Shown here piece after piece: positions 35,861 through 45,929 of a stretch of 64,000 nt of DNA (position 1 is its first letter; each line of letters begins with the position of its first letter). The position numbers were made by a program, and so were the translations under genes. The DNA is from Plebeiibacterium marinum (lineage in GTDB: Bacteria > Bacteroidota > Bacteroidia > Bacteroidales > Marinilabiliaceae), in contig NZ_JAPDPI010000015.1 in the NCBI RefSeq assembly GCF_026013615.1, forward strand, positions 1-64,000, in the 5' to 3' direction. The notes under the pieces are model-generated. The model ran no database searches and was not told the DNA's origin. It saw only the letters and a program-made list of their open reading frames with translations.

Positions 35861-38194
35861 TTATCTTTTTAAAAAGTTCTTTAAAGAAATTGTAGTAATC
35901 CCTAATATCTTTGACTTAAGTTGTAAACCATTGTCTGAAGTAAGCATAATTGGATTCTCTTCTTTGTACTTCAATGCAACTGACAAAATCATATTATCAG
36001 GAGAACGTTTGTCGAAATCATTAGGCAACAGAGATACATCAGCAAACTCATAAATGATTTCATGTGAATCCACATTGTTCAAGAAACGTAGGGCTTTCTC
36101 TGCATTTTGCTTATTTTGCTCGGTAAGCTTTATTTTAAGTTTATCCAATTCGTCTGTTACCTTGGCTGAAAGAATAATTGGATACTTCTTATCAATTCTA
36201 CTTATAATGTTTGGAAAGTTAACGAACACATTTGTATCAATGATATAATAGTTCTTCTTTTCAGGCTGAAGTTCTTTTTTCGTACGTTCAAACTTAGATA
36301 AATCAATATTGCCAACAACCTTCACCTTAATATTATCAGTTTTGACCGTTGAAGATTCTAGAATAGGTTGCACGTCCTTTTCTGGTTTATCGACTACCAC
36401 CTGACTTGACACAACTTTGTAGTTATTATCGACCGTATCACACTGCTTAATGAATTGAATCACGTTTGGTGAAACAGAATGGAAGTGCTGAAGGGGCATA
36501 TCCGAGATAATTAAGGTAGTGCTGCGAGATCTACTGGTAGCTACGTTGAATCTTCGCTCTTCCAATGCAAAGCCCGGGTTTCTGCCAGGAATATAAAGGA
36601 TTGCGTAGTCTACGGTCATACCCTGGATTCGGTCGATTGTTTCAATCGTAATATCCAAGTCCATATCTGCCAAAGAGAAACGCTTTTGAAGTTCTTTTAC
36701 TGTGTCCCGGAAAGGCGTAATTATAGCCAAACTCCGTTCAGGATACTTTTTTTGCATTGTATCTACAACCAAACGAATGATGTTGTTAGCTGTATCAGAA
36801 TAGAGACCATCTTTGAGGTCATTTGTACAAGTAAACAGCACCCCTCCCTCGTTAGAAAATAAAGAAGAACCTGCCTCGGAGAAGTCTTGATATTCTTTTT
36901 TTACAGAGATGAATTTGTTGCCATAAAAGATTTTTGTTAGTGCCGCACTCTTATCAGTAAGACGGAATGTGGTAACAATTCTGTATGCTTTTATATTTGA
37001 TCCTAAAGCGAAAGTCTTCAAACCTTCAATTTGAGTATTCACATTCCATGCGTTATAAAGCGGATTATTTAACTTTACAATTGGAGGAAGCTGCATGGGA
37101 TCACCAACAATCAGACACTTGTTTCCTAATTGTTTGAAAGCTGCTATTGTAGTCAAAAACGCTTGGGATGCCTCTTCTATAACAATGAGATCATAACTTG
37201 GCAATCCATTCAGCTTCATTTTATTTTCGCTGAATACACTAGAAAGGCCATAATTTGTAGCACACAGCAACTCACCATCTGGAACAAGTAAATCTGATCC
37301 GGCATTTTTCACACCCCCAATTTGCTTTTGTTCATCAATGGAGAGGTTTGTTTTGCTAATCTTTCCAGCTGGTATATATTTTTCCAAAGGTCTTTGCTTA
37401 ATCAACTCAACCAGCCCCTTATTTGCCATTGTTGTTACACATACATTATGACCGTTTTCCAAGTACGATGCTATTATTGTTGCAATGTTATAACTTTTAC
37501 CTGTTCCAGGAGGGCCTTGAACGATCACACTATCCTGCTCATCTAGTGTTTTAAGGATAGTATCAGAAATGTTAGAGGGATTGTTTTCATCATAAGCGAG
37601 TTCTTCCGGGCGCCAATCCTCGTAATCAATAAGAGGTTCCAACATCAATTCTTTGTTATCAGAAAAAACATCCATATATCTACTTAAGTTCTTGTAATAA
37701 TCCACCGGAGGAAAAGGATTATACACAATCACACTTAACGACTTTCCTTCTGATGTGGTTTTAACGAATAAATCATAAAGTCTTGTACTAATTCCCGAAC
37801 ATGCAACATAATCATATCCATCATTCTTACACTGGACATAATACATGGGAACAACATCTGATGCCGAGGAATGATAGTCTGGATTCTCACAAAACTCCTC
37901 CCAATGGCAGGTCCATTCAGTAGGGTGATTACCAAGTATTTGTCTGGCAGATTTCTTTATTACAGTAATTGATTTCTGTACCTTCAAACGAGGAGCCATA
38001 CGACGAGGAAACTTAAGTACTACCATTCCTGTTTCCGTTTGAACAGAATCTACATAGGCAATTGAAAGTTCATCAGATTTAAATAATTGGCGCATTTGTG
38101 ATTTATTGACCTTCTGCTGTTCTAGAATAGCTTCTTTGACCTGATCCGCAAAAAATGCCTTATAATTATCCACCTTTTTGTTTGTCGCCATCAT
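35861..38194 (-). CDS. SF1 (UPF1-like) helicase fused to a PIN nuclease domain
   Basis: Nucleic-acid helicase and probable endonuclease. Helicase motifs in order: Walker A QGPPGTGKSY (227-235), Walker B DLIVIEEASQAF, GDPMQLPP, TFRLTDKSAAL, IDRIQGMTVDYAI and FNVATSRSRSTTLI. A C-terminal PIN domain starts near residue 649 (YYIIDTNVFVNFPNI). All four acidic positions are present: Asp653, Glu682, Asp733 and Asp754. The nuclease should therefore be active, probably on RNA or single strands. The start codon overlaps the stop of the sacsin-type gene (TAATG), so the two proteins are made together and probably act together. Length 777 residues. Confidence 0.88.
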   Translation of the reverse strand: MMATNKKVDNYKAFFADQVKEAILEQQKVNKSQMRQLFKSDELSIAYVDSVQTETGMVVLKFPRRMAPRLKVQKSITVIKKSARQILGNHPTEWTCHWEEFCENPDYHSSASDVVPMYYVQCKNDGYDYVACSGISTRLYDLFVKTTSEGKSLSVIVYNPFPPVDYYKNLSRYMDVFSDNKELMLEPLIDYEDWRPEELAYDENNPSNISDTILKTLDEQDSVIVQGPPGTGKSYNIATIIASYLENGHNVCVTTMANKGLVELIKQRPLEKYIPAGKISKTNLSIDEQKQIGGVKNAGSDLLVPDGELLCATNYGLSSVFSENKMKLNGLPSYDLIVIEEASQAFLTTIAAFKQLGNKCLIVGDPMQLPPIVKLNNPLYNAWNVNTQIEGLKTFALGSNIKAYRIVTTFRLTDKSAALTKIFYGNKFISVKKEYQDFSEAGSSLFSNEGGVLFTCTNDLKDGLYSDTANNIIRLVVDTMQKKYPERSLAIITPFRDTVKELQKRFSLADMDLDITIETIDRIQGMTVDYAILYIPGRNPGFALEERRFNVATSRSRSTTLIISDMPLQHFHSVSPNVIQFIKQCDTVDNNYKVVSSQVVVDKPEKDVQPILESSTVKTDNIKVKVVGNIDLSKFERTKKELQPEKKNYYIIDTNVFVNFPNIISRIDKKYPIILSAKVTDELDKLKIKLTEQNKQNAEKALRFLNNVDSHEIIYEFADVSLLPNDFDKRSPDNMILSVALKYKEENPIMLTSDNGLQLKSKILGITTISLKNFLKR

Positions 38195-41100
38195 TAGAAT
38201 TCATTTAAATCTTCGTTACCATCTTCTTTCTCTGCCATCGCACCAACATAGTGAGCAAAGACTGCATCCATATTGGTGTGCGCCGCCACTCTAATGAGGG
38301 TATATGCCGAACCCTTAGCTCCGTTTAAAACCCCAGAGTAAAGGTTATTTACTACGTCTACTTTATCTTTTCCTGTTATCTTTATTACCACATCATCTTT
38401 TTCTACCAGTTGCAAAAATTCATTCGTTGAATTAATATAATGAAAGTTCTTGCCCTGACCATCAAGGTAAACGCAGATAGCCCATTTATTATCCATCATT
38501 TTTTTCCATACAGAAGGAGAGGTGTACATTACACCTCTAGCTGCACTACAAGCATGAATATATCTTCCATTTTTCAATGGATGGATCGATACATCCTCTG
38601 CATTTTTAATGAAATCCTCCAAATCTTCTTCTGGCTCTTCATGCAGTTCCTGGATTAAATTATTATATAAACGGAGTTTGGCGAGGTAGTTTGTATCTGC
38701 GATTTGCTCTGGTGCAATACCACACTGCTCGAGTACGTTAATTTCTTCATCTGTTGCTGGTAGTGATTCTAATTCCAGTGGAGTTCCATTGGAACGCATA
38801 AGATTTACTTCCTCTTTTGTATATGGTCTCGGAGGCCTTCTGGTTTGCGGTGATCTTGGAGTACTACCTAAAGGTTCATAATCTGAATTTTTCTCTATAG
38901 AACTGATGTATTCATCTTCATTCGATGTGTCGTAGTTATAATCATCTGAAATCTCCACTTTTTGATTAGCTGAATAATACGCATTTCCGGATCCGGTGTT
39001 ATTTCTATTGATCTCTTTATTAGTAAATTCCTTAGGTGAGGAAGAACTTTTTGTACTTGTATCTTCTGGATCTTCTGAATTCTGTATACCCTGCTCAATG
39101 TTTGGTTCATCCAAGTCTTCTTGGCTTTCCTCAATATCGTCTACTTGATCCGAGCGTGTAGAAAAGCTTGGTCGATAAGGCTCTTCAAATTCACTATCAT
39201 CATCTACTTTATTACCAGATAATTTACCTTTAATCCCCTCAACTAGTTTATCAATTTCATTTATAAAATTATCATCTAGTATTAGGGTATTCTGTTCTTT
39301 CACGATATCCAGGGCATTTTCCTGGCTGTCCATAATGTCTTCAATTAACTCTTCGGTGATGTCCTCTTTGTTGACATCAAGAAACTTCATATACTCTCGT
39401 ACAAACAATGTATATACGCGTTTACTATCAAGGGATTTTACAAAGTAAAAGTCATTGGATCCGTTTTGATGATAGAATTTCTTTAATGATTGGTTAATTG
39501 AATTGTCTGCATTATAGGTTATTAGAATTTTGCTGCATTTATAAAGTTTTAGCAAAGAAAGTTTTCCACAAAAATCGGCATATAAGGCTTGCCAATTTTT
39601 ATTATCTATAATACCTGCAATGATTAAAGCAAATAGCTTAAGGTCTTTATCTTTTTCAGAATAAAGTGAAACGTCAACGGGCTCCATTTTTAAATCATGG
39701 GCTGTTATTGTTTTTATACCCAATATATCACACGCTTTTTTAAACGAATCTCCAGATGGAAAATATAGCTTATTTACAATTCTTGAATTTGTGCCAAAAT
39801 ATTGATCCAAAGTCTTATCCGAATAGTCAAGCGCATACAAATCTTTAATATGGACCTTTTCATTCTTATTATTGAACCATAGTGCATGTTCATCTTCACG
39901 GTATTCATGTATTTTGGGATCAAAGGATTCATCATAATCTTTAATCATCCATTCATTCAATTTAGTTCTTCTGTCCTGACCCTGGATAGAAATCAATGCA
40001 TAGAGTGCATCAAGGAAGTTTAACGCGTTTTTGAATGGTAATTGACTAAACAATGACAAATTGTTAGATGTTTTGATATCAGGCAGATTGATTAACGGAA
40101 CTTTGTTTTCCCAATCTTCAATTGCTTTTACGTACCTTGACACTTCAACTCCATAGTATAGATCTTTCGGTGTTTTCATATCATCTTTTGTAGGAATGCA
40201 AGCCAGATCATCAAATAACTTATCGGAAATAAACTGATTGATGCGAGAGATGGATACTTCCTTTTTAATGAGGTACTTACTCCAAAAGTAAATTGAACAT
40301 TCTCTGTTTATAAGTAGATTTATGTCATTTTTTTGAAAATCGCAGTGAACATCTAGTTGTCTAAATAGCCTTCCTACATACTCTGTACATTCTACCTTAT
40401 ATGCATCACTGACATAATGAAGTGAATTTACACCACATAGTTCAAAATCGAAGGATGGATTGTAAACAGAGCCCATGGTTAAAGTAGAGGCTTTGCAGAA
40501 CTCATTGTGCCTATTCAGCAGTAATAGTGCATCTAATCCTTCCATATCCCTTAAAACCTCTCTCTCATTATTTCTAATACTAGACAGATCATTTATGAAT
40601 TTAAAGTGAAGCTCTCTTACAGAATCACAATCTTTAGTTTGCATTGCAATATAGCAATCTAACTTATGTTGTTGCCACTCACTTAGTGTAGACACATAAT
40701 CACTATCAACTTCAGCAATAAGATCTTTTATCAATCTACGTTCTTCAGCAGATTTAAAAGAAATCTGGTTTGGCAATTGTATGTATGAAAATGGCTCTGA
40801 TTTTTCGCAATCAATATAAATAGTATCTTTTATTGTGTAGAATTGGCCATCATGAGCTTTAATTCTTAGGTTTCTGAGTTTGGAAACCAATTCATTTTCA
40901 TAAAAAAATTCAAGTTTTTCTCTATTTTCAGAGAAAAGTTTTGGAAGGTTTTCGTCTTCAATTTTATCCAAACGCGGTATAACTGTCTGAACAAGAATAT
41001 CTACGATTTCATATTTTATACCAATTTTAACCCAAAATGATTTCCATTCTTCAATATCGTCATTTTCATCCAGATAAGTTGAGCTAATAAATAAAGCATT

Positions 41101-44100
41101 GTTATTGTATATTTTTACAATATGTTCAATACCAGCCCCATCCATATATTTATCAGAGAAATATACAGGTTCATCTAAACTCTGAATACTACCATCATTT
41201 AGCATGACTGGCAAGCTTGCCACATCTTCTATAAAATTATCAGAGACGTTATTTTTAAGCCAACGCCAAAATACTATGTTTAATATTTTATTTTGAAGAG
41301 TGTTACTGAAAGCTTCATCGTTGTTTTTCAGCCAATTAAAGAAATGGTTTATGGTGAACTTGGTATTGCCAAGTTGGCTTTCCCAGTATTCAACATTATT
41401 TTCAGTTTTATAATCAGGATCAATTATGTCTAAATCTGAGAACTCAACAAGACCTTTGTCAAATAGTTCTTTGGCTTTTGCACTTAGAGTTTTATGGCCC
41501 CCGGCAGAAACTGCTGCAATATCATGTCCATACAAAAACACCTTTGCATTAAGCATCTTTTTTTGCTGATCTGGGGTTAAAGCATTAATATGTTCAATTA
41601 TGAAATTATGAAAGGCTATGTTTTTATCTTTTTGATCTATCTTTTCGTTTATGGATTTTAACTCTGCAACAATCACATTATCAAAGAAATCTCCAAACTT
41701 AAAAGGCTTTACTCCAATTACAGCTAATGCTTTTGAATTACCATACTCTGGGTTACAGATTGAAACAATGTATTCTGGAAACCAATCGTTTTCAACTATA
41801 GCAACAAGTTCTTCATCAAAAGTATATAGATTATTAGTATTTGCATCAACATCGGAGGTATCTTTATCAACTAAAATAAGACCTTTAAAAATATCCCCAT
41901 CCTTTTCTTCCTCAAATATTAAATGATAGTTATCATCCAGATATTTGATAAAATCAATATTTTTAAGACCGTCAATATCTTTTGAATCGCTAGTATTAGC
42001 AATTATGTCTTTTAAATTCGTCTTTACTATATCCTTATAGAAATTATTTTTTGTAAGTTCATAAACCCATAACGTTTGAGAAATAAAACTCTTAAAATCA
42101 TATATGTTGTTATGCCCGTTATAATAGTCTTTATCTAACACATACATCCAACCATTATTGAGCCATTCTTTTGCAGAGTATTCATCGTAAAAGTTAGAAG
42201 GAAAGAAGATTTGCTCTTCTGATAAACACCATTTTACATCTCCTTCGAAATCATAAGTCTGAATAGTATAGTTTCGAAGATCACCATCTTTTAGAAAATC
42301 CTTGTTAGTAAAGCAATAGTCAATGAAGCTTTTGCTAGTATCAAAGTTTTCATTAATTGCTTCGCTAATATCATCTTGGAAATCTTCACAAAGAATAATG
42401 TCCTTAATAATAATTTCATCAGCAAAGTTTTTTACATTAAGGTTGTCTTGGAAATATTCACGAACACTTTTATCATAGTCAGATGAAACAAATTCGATAC
42501 ACACATTACTTAACCAGTCATAATCAGCTATATCTTGCCCATGTTCAGAACTAAAGAAAAGGACTGCTTCTGAAAAAGTAGACACTACTTCGTCATTGTC
42601 GTTAAAGAATGGTAATGATTCTATTTTATCATTACTTTCTATCTCATTCTTCGCCAAAAATTTAAAGAAATGAAGGGAAGTATCTTTTACTTTAAGCTTT
42701 TCTTTGGTAGCATTAATTTCACTAGGGGATAGAAGTACATCATTGATAAAATCTTCCGGTAAGAATTCAGAGAACTTATTTTCATACTCTTCATCCCAAA
42801 GTTCACTATTCTTAAGGAAATCTCTTGAGGCTTTTGACAAATGGGGGATATGTTCATCAAATACCTTTAAATCGATAAGATGTTCATCCATGTCAAAATA
42901 TAAGTCATCTGCTTTTCTTAATTCGCCAGTACCTTCCTCAATAAATATCTCTTCTTCAAAGAAATCTTTAAGTTTATCTTTCTTTAAGAGGAATTCAATA
43001 AATTGATTGTTGTTATTTTGATTAACTACCCACTCTCTAAAATCATCATCAGAACAAATTTCCTTCAAATCCTCAAAATACCAGATATTATCTTTACGTT
43101 CCAGGTCTTTCAAATATCTTTTTAAGAAAGCTTTGAATTCTCTATCGTTACGAAGAATTTTCAAAGGAAGTGATCCTTCGTAGCCGGTGATCTTGAAAAA
43201 ATCATCGTCGTCCATAATTCCTGATGACATCAAACCAGTCTCATCAAGAATGATATTTTGGACCAATTCGAAATGACCGTTTTCAACGGGTATCAGTTCA
43301 TCATTTACAATTCTTGTATCAAATCCAGCTTTAAATCTATCTATAAGGTTCTTATATTTTTTATGTTGACTAATATTGGTTTCAAATACAGGTACGAGAT
43401 TAAAAATTGAGTTTACTTTATACTTTTTCAACTCACACAAATCCTTTATCCAATCAAAGAATTTACTGCCTGCTATTTCGGCAATTTCCTCATTGATGTT
43501 TACTTGGTTAGAAAAATCAATTTCGATATCATCACGAGGACCTGTGGGAATCATATCGGTGTTCATTAAGAACTTGAACCCCCACGATGCTTTTGTTGGT
43601 AGATAGCAATATAATTGCGCTTCGTCAACCTCTTTTAGATTAGCCCCATCAATCTCGCAAGCAAAGGATACCCTTGTTTTATCAAAATTATAGTATTTTA
43701 GGGGAATCTTCAGTGCACCAGAGTCCTCTTGATCATCAATATCTGAATTTATTGATTCGGTAATATCTGCCGGTACTTTTTCGTCATAATTATTTACTTG
43801 CCAACGGTTGTTATTACACAAACATTGCAAATCAGGCTCCGACGTACCATTATAAAAGACCTTAACGGAAGATAAATTAGGAATAAATAAGATAGCTCGC
43901 TCGTTATGGAAAACGTCTTGGAACATATTTATATAATTTTTCCCAGTATCTCTAAGTATTTTAATGTTTTTTGGACGTAAGGCTAGTTTAACTCTGAATT
44001 TCTTATCCGCATTCGTAAACACATAGCGTTCACTTGGCGATAAATCTTTGTAAGGGGTCACAATAGGAAGAATCTGCCATGGGGTATCAACAATATCCCG

Positions 44101-45159
44101 CGTTTTTTCTTGATCGAAACGCAAGGAAAAATCTCCTGTTTGAAGATAGACAAAGTTGTTGTCAAGGAATACGGTTTTGAAACCAATCCCCTTGTACCCA
44201 ATAGCATCTTTATTACCTGTTTTCTCTTTATCGTTGATACTACATATAGCGGCAATATTACGTTCGTTAAATTCAGCACCAGAATGGAGAAATAACAATG
44301 AATCATGCGTGATGTGGAATTCCACATTTACCAGCTCACGGCGACCGTTGATAATATTTGGATAGTCATTCGCATTCTGCAGAAGTTCGTAAATAAAAAT
44401 CTCTTTGCCACTTGCCGTTAACTGATTTTTTAGCGTATCCAACATTTTGACAATCTTCTGACCTGCCCCAGCTGGATAATCCATAATGCTATTATATAGT
44501 CTTTCAACGATGTCTTTTCCAGAAACTTCTTTATATGGTTTCGTTTCATCAACTTTAAAAAAATAGACATATTCCTCTTTTCTTGCACCGTTTAATATCC
44601 AGGAAAACTCATAATATTTTCCATCTAGGGGCTTTTTGCCATTAGGATGATATACTATAGGCTGCTGTTCTTTACCGTTTTGAAGAATAAGCTTAGAGAA
44701 ATCAGATCTTCGAATATCACGTATACTAAAACTTCCATCTTTGTTTTGAGTAAATTGACCAATAAACAAGTTGTCTTTTAATTTCAGATTTCTTATAAAT
44801 AAAGCCTCTTCATTACTATCAAATGATTTTACTTCCTTGATTATTATATTTTTAATACTATTGATATATAACTTATAGTTGTGTTTCTCATTTCGAAGTA
44901 GGTCAAGATTAATAGAACAAATAAACTCGCAATTGCCTATCTTTACTTCAAATTTTTTTGGAACGTATATGGAAAGAGGGCATAGTTTATTTTTCTCGCC
45001 ATTCATGACTATATCTGTCAACTTGCCACAAAACAAATTCTTTTGTTCTTCGGGGATGTCTTTATCAAAAACTCCAGTAAATTTCACATCTCGGAAAAAC
45101 TGATTAATTTCCCCATCGTTGGCCTTCAGTAAGTCGTATTTAGATGAATATTTTGCCAT
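38194..45159 (-). CDS. Giant sacsin/Hsp90-type GHKL ATPase (2,321 residues)
   Basis: Very large cytoplasmic protein with a sacsin N-terminal-type ATPase domain. The N box is YELLQNANDYP (Glu258, Asn262, Asp265) and the lid motif is IGYKGIGFKTVF (320-331). About 1,600 residues of helical, acidic sequence follow without a domain I can name. A low-complexity acidic/Ser-rich linker lies at about 2010-2150. The C-terminal globular domain (about 2190-2300) contains YIHACSAARGVMYTSPSVWK and ITGKDKVDVVNNLYSGVL. Sacsin-type ATPases occur in several bacterial conflict loci. The partner helicase-PIN gene is translationally coupled. A chaperone-like, ATP-gated sensor controlling the nuclease is an inference. 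Confidence 0.85.
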   Translation of the reverse strand: MAKYSSKYDLLKANDGEINQFFRDVKFTGVFDKDIPEEQKNLFCGKLTDIVMNGEKNKLCPLSIYVPKKFEVKIGNCEFICSINLDLLRNEKHNYKLYINSIKNIIIKEVKSFDSNEEALFIRNLKLKDNLFIGQFTQNKDGSFSIRDIRRSDFSKLILQNGKEQQPIVYHPNGKKPLDGKYYEFSWILNGARKEEYVYFFKVDETKPYKEVSGKDIVERLYNSIMDYPAGAGQKIVKMLDTLKNQLTASGKEIFIYELLQNANDYPNIINGRRELVNVEFHITHDSLLFLHSGAEFNERNIAAICSINDKEKTGNKDAIGYKGIGFKTVFLDNNFVYLQTGDFSLRFDQEKTRDIVDTPWQILPIVTPYKDLSPSERYVFTNADKKFRVKLALRPKNIKILRDTGKNYINMFQDVFHNERAILFIPNLSSVKVFYNGTSEPDLQCLCNNNRWQVNNYDEKVPADITESINSDIDDQEDSGALKIPLKYYNFDKTRVSFACEIDGANLKEVDEAQLYCYLPTKASWGFKFLMNTDMIPTGPRDDIEIDFSNQVNINEEIAEIAGSKFFDWIKDLCELKKYKVNSIFNLVPVFETNISQHKKYKNLIDRFKAGFDTRIVNDELIPVENGHFELVQNIILDETGLMSSGIMDDDDFFKITGYEGSLPLKILRNDREFKAFLKRYLKDLERKDNIWYFEDLKEICSDDDFREWVVNQNNNNQFIEFLLKKDKLKDFFEEEIFIEEGTGELRKADDLYFDMDEHLIDLKVFDEHIPHLSKASRDFLKNSELWDEEYENKFSEFLPEDFINDVLLSPSEINATKEKLKVKDTSLHFFKFLAKNEIESNDKIESLPFFNDNDEVVSTFSEAVLFFSSEHGQDIADYDWLSNVCIEFVSSDYDKSVREYFQDNLNVKNFADEIIIKDIILCEDFQDDISEAINENFDTSKSFIDYCFTNKDFLKDGDLRNYTIQTYDFEGDVKWCLSEEQIFFPSNFYDEYSAKEWLNNGWMYVLDKDYYNGHNNIYDFKSFISQTLWVYELTKNNFYKDIVKTNLKDIIANTSDSKDIDGLKNIDFIKYLDDNYHLIFEEEKDGDIFKGLILVDKDTSDVDANTNNLYTFDEELVAIVENDWFPEYIVSICNPEYGNSKALAVIGVKPFKFGDFFDNVIVAELKSINEKIDQKDKNIAFHNFIIEHINALTPDQQKKMLNAKVFLYGHDIAAVSAGGHKTLSAKAKELFDKGLVEFSDLDIIDPDYKTENNVEYWESQLGNTKFTINHFFNWLKNNDEAFSNTLQNKILNIVFWRWLKNNVSDNFIEDVASLPVMLNDGSIQSLDEPVYFSDKYMDGAGIEHIVKIYNNNALFISSTYLDENDDIEEWKSFWVKIGIKYEIVDILVQTVIPRLDKIEDENLPKLFSENREKLEFFYENELVSKLRNLRIKAHDGQFYTIKDTIYIDCEKSEPFSYIQLPNQISFKSAEERRLIKDLIAEVDSDYVSTLSEWQQHKLDCYIAMQTKDCDSVRELHFKFINDLSSIRNNEREVLRDMEGLDALLLLNRHNEFCKASTLTMGSVYNPSFDFELCGVNSLHYVSDAYKVECTEYVGRLFRQLDVHCDFQKNDINLLINRECSIYFWSKYLIKKEVSISRINQFISDKLFDDLACIPTKDDMKTPKDLYYGVEVSRYVKAIEDWENKVPLINLPDIKTSNNLSLFSQLPFKNALNFLDALYALISIQGQDRRTKLNEWMIKDYDESFDPKIHEYREDEHALWFNNKNEKVHIKDLYALDYSDKTLDQYFGTNSRIVNKLYFPSGDSFKKACDILGIKTITAHDLKMEPVDVSLYSEKDKDLKLFALIIAGIIDNKNWQALYADFCGKLSLLKLYKCSKILITYNADNSINQSLKKFYHQNGSNDFYFVKSLDSKRVYTLFVREYMKFLDVNKEDITEELIEDIMDSQENALDIVKEQNTLILDDNFINEIDKLVEGIKGKLSGNKVDDDSEFEEPYRPSFSTRSDQVDDIEESQEDLDEPNIEQGIQNSEDPEDTSTKSSSSPKEFTNKEINRNNTGSGNAYYSANQKVEISDDYNYDTSNEDEYISSIEKNSDYEPLGSTPRSPQTRRPPRPYTKEEVNLMRSNGTPLELESLPATDEEINVLEQCGIAPEQIADTNYLAKLRLYNNLIQELHEEPEEDLEDFIKNAEDVSIHPLKNGRYIHACSAARGVMYTSPSVWKKMMDNKWAICVYLDGQGKNFHYINSTNEFLQLVEKDDVVIKITGKDKVDVVNNLYSGVLNGAKGSAYTLIRVAAHTNMDAVFAHYVGAMAEKEDGNEDLNEF

Positions 45160-45214
45160 ATTGAATTCTTATTTATTTTTTGAGATATGAGTATTATTTT
45201 TTCTAAAATAGAAA

Positions 45215-45879
45215 CTATAATTTCTCAAGCACATTATCTAGTAATTCACTTGCCTTATTTCTATATGAATGACTAACATCTTTTCTTCCCATAAACTGTC
45301 TAAAAAAAACAAAATTGATTTGGTTTCCATTTATTTCTGTTGTTTTACAGATATTATCAATTTTCTTATCAAAATTATTATCTAAAGGAAAATAGATATC
45401 AAGAATATGCCAACATGGATGAACTCCACTTACTATTATAGTTTTTAAATTAAGTTGAGACATTTGAAGAATAAGAGATTGTAAATGTGAACGGCAATTT
45501 CTAAAAATTGCATCAAAATTTTTAGTTGGCATTCCTTTTAAAGGGAATGTGCTTGACGAGCATTTTACTAAATCTGTAAAAGCGACACCATTGTCTTTAC
45601 CTATCGACTCGTACAAATATGGATACCATTTGTATATTGTACTAAAGTAACTGTTTAAACCTGGTCCTTGTCGTAGAATTTGAAGTGGGGAAAAATTATT
45701 TTCTCCAATTGATGTACTATAAGGGTTAACTCCAATGTATAAAACCTTGCTACTTAATTTTCCCCAGAAATATTGAGATGGAGGGATTCATTTGAAGTAT
45801 AAGAAAACGGTTTGTCATTTATATTTTGCAAATAATCTTTTGTGTTTTCAGCACAGTTTATATTATAGGGACATGACAT
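45215..45879 (-). pseudogene. Uracil-DNA-glycosylase-like gene broken by a one-base frameshift
   Basis: From 45879 the frame reads MSCPYNINCAENTKDYLQNI. Near 45785 the similarity moves to another frame, which continues PSQYFWGKLSSKVLYIGVNP to VAFTDLVKCSSSTFPLKG, then FRNCRSHLQSLILQM and TIIVSGVHPCWHIL. These are the layout of UDG-superfamily proteins (an N-terminal VLYIGxNP motif, LVKC, then a cysteine and an IIVSG strand). One missing base would restore a protein of about 221 residues. The second frame has no ATG of its own before the break, so a 133-residue protein from a TTG is unlikely. It sits between the KAP gene and the sacsin-type gene, same strand. Confidence 0.65.
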
Positions 45880-45929
45880 GAGTAATATATTTTATAAATA
45901 TGTTTTGTATGGACTGGAATAGTTATGGA

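Noticed and set aside
43376-45103. Several open frames antisense to the sacsin-type gene
   Set aside because: They are short, lack family motifs and overlap a long, motif-bearing coding frame.
45215-45616. An intact 133-residue protein from a TTG start
   Set aside because: The family-like sequence continues upstream of that TTG in the same frame and then in another frame, so this is the 3' part of a broken gene.
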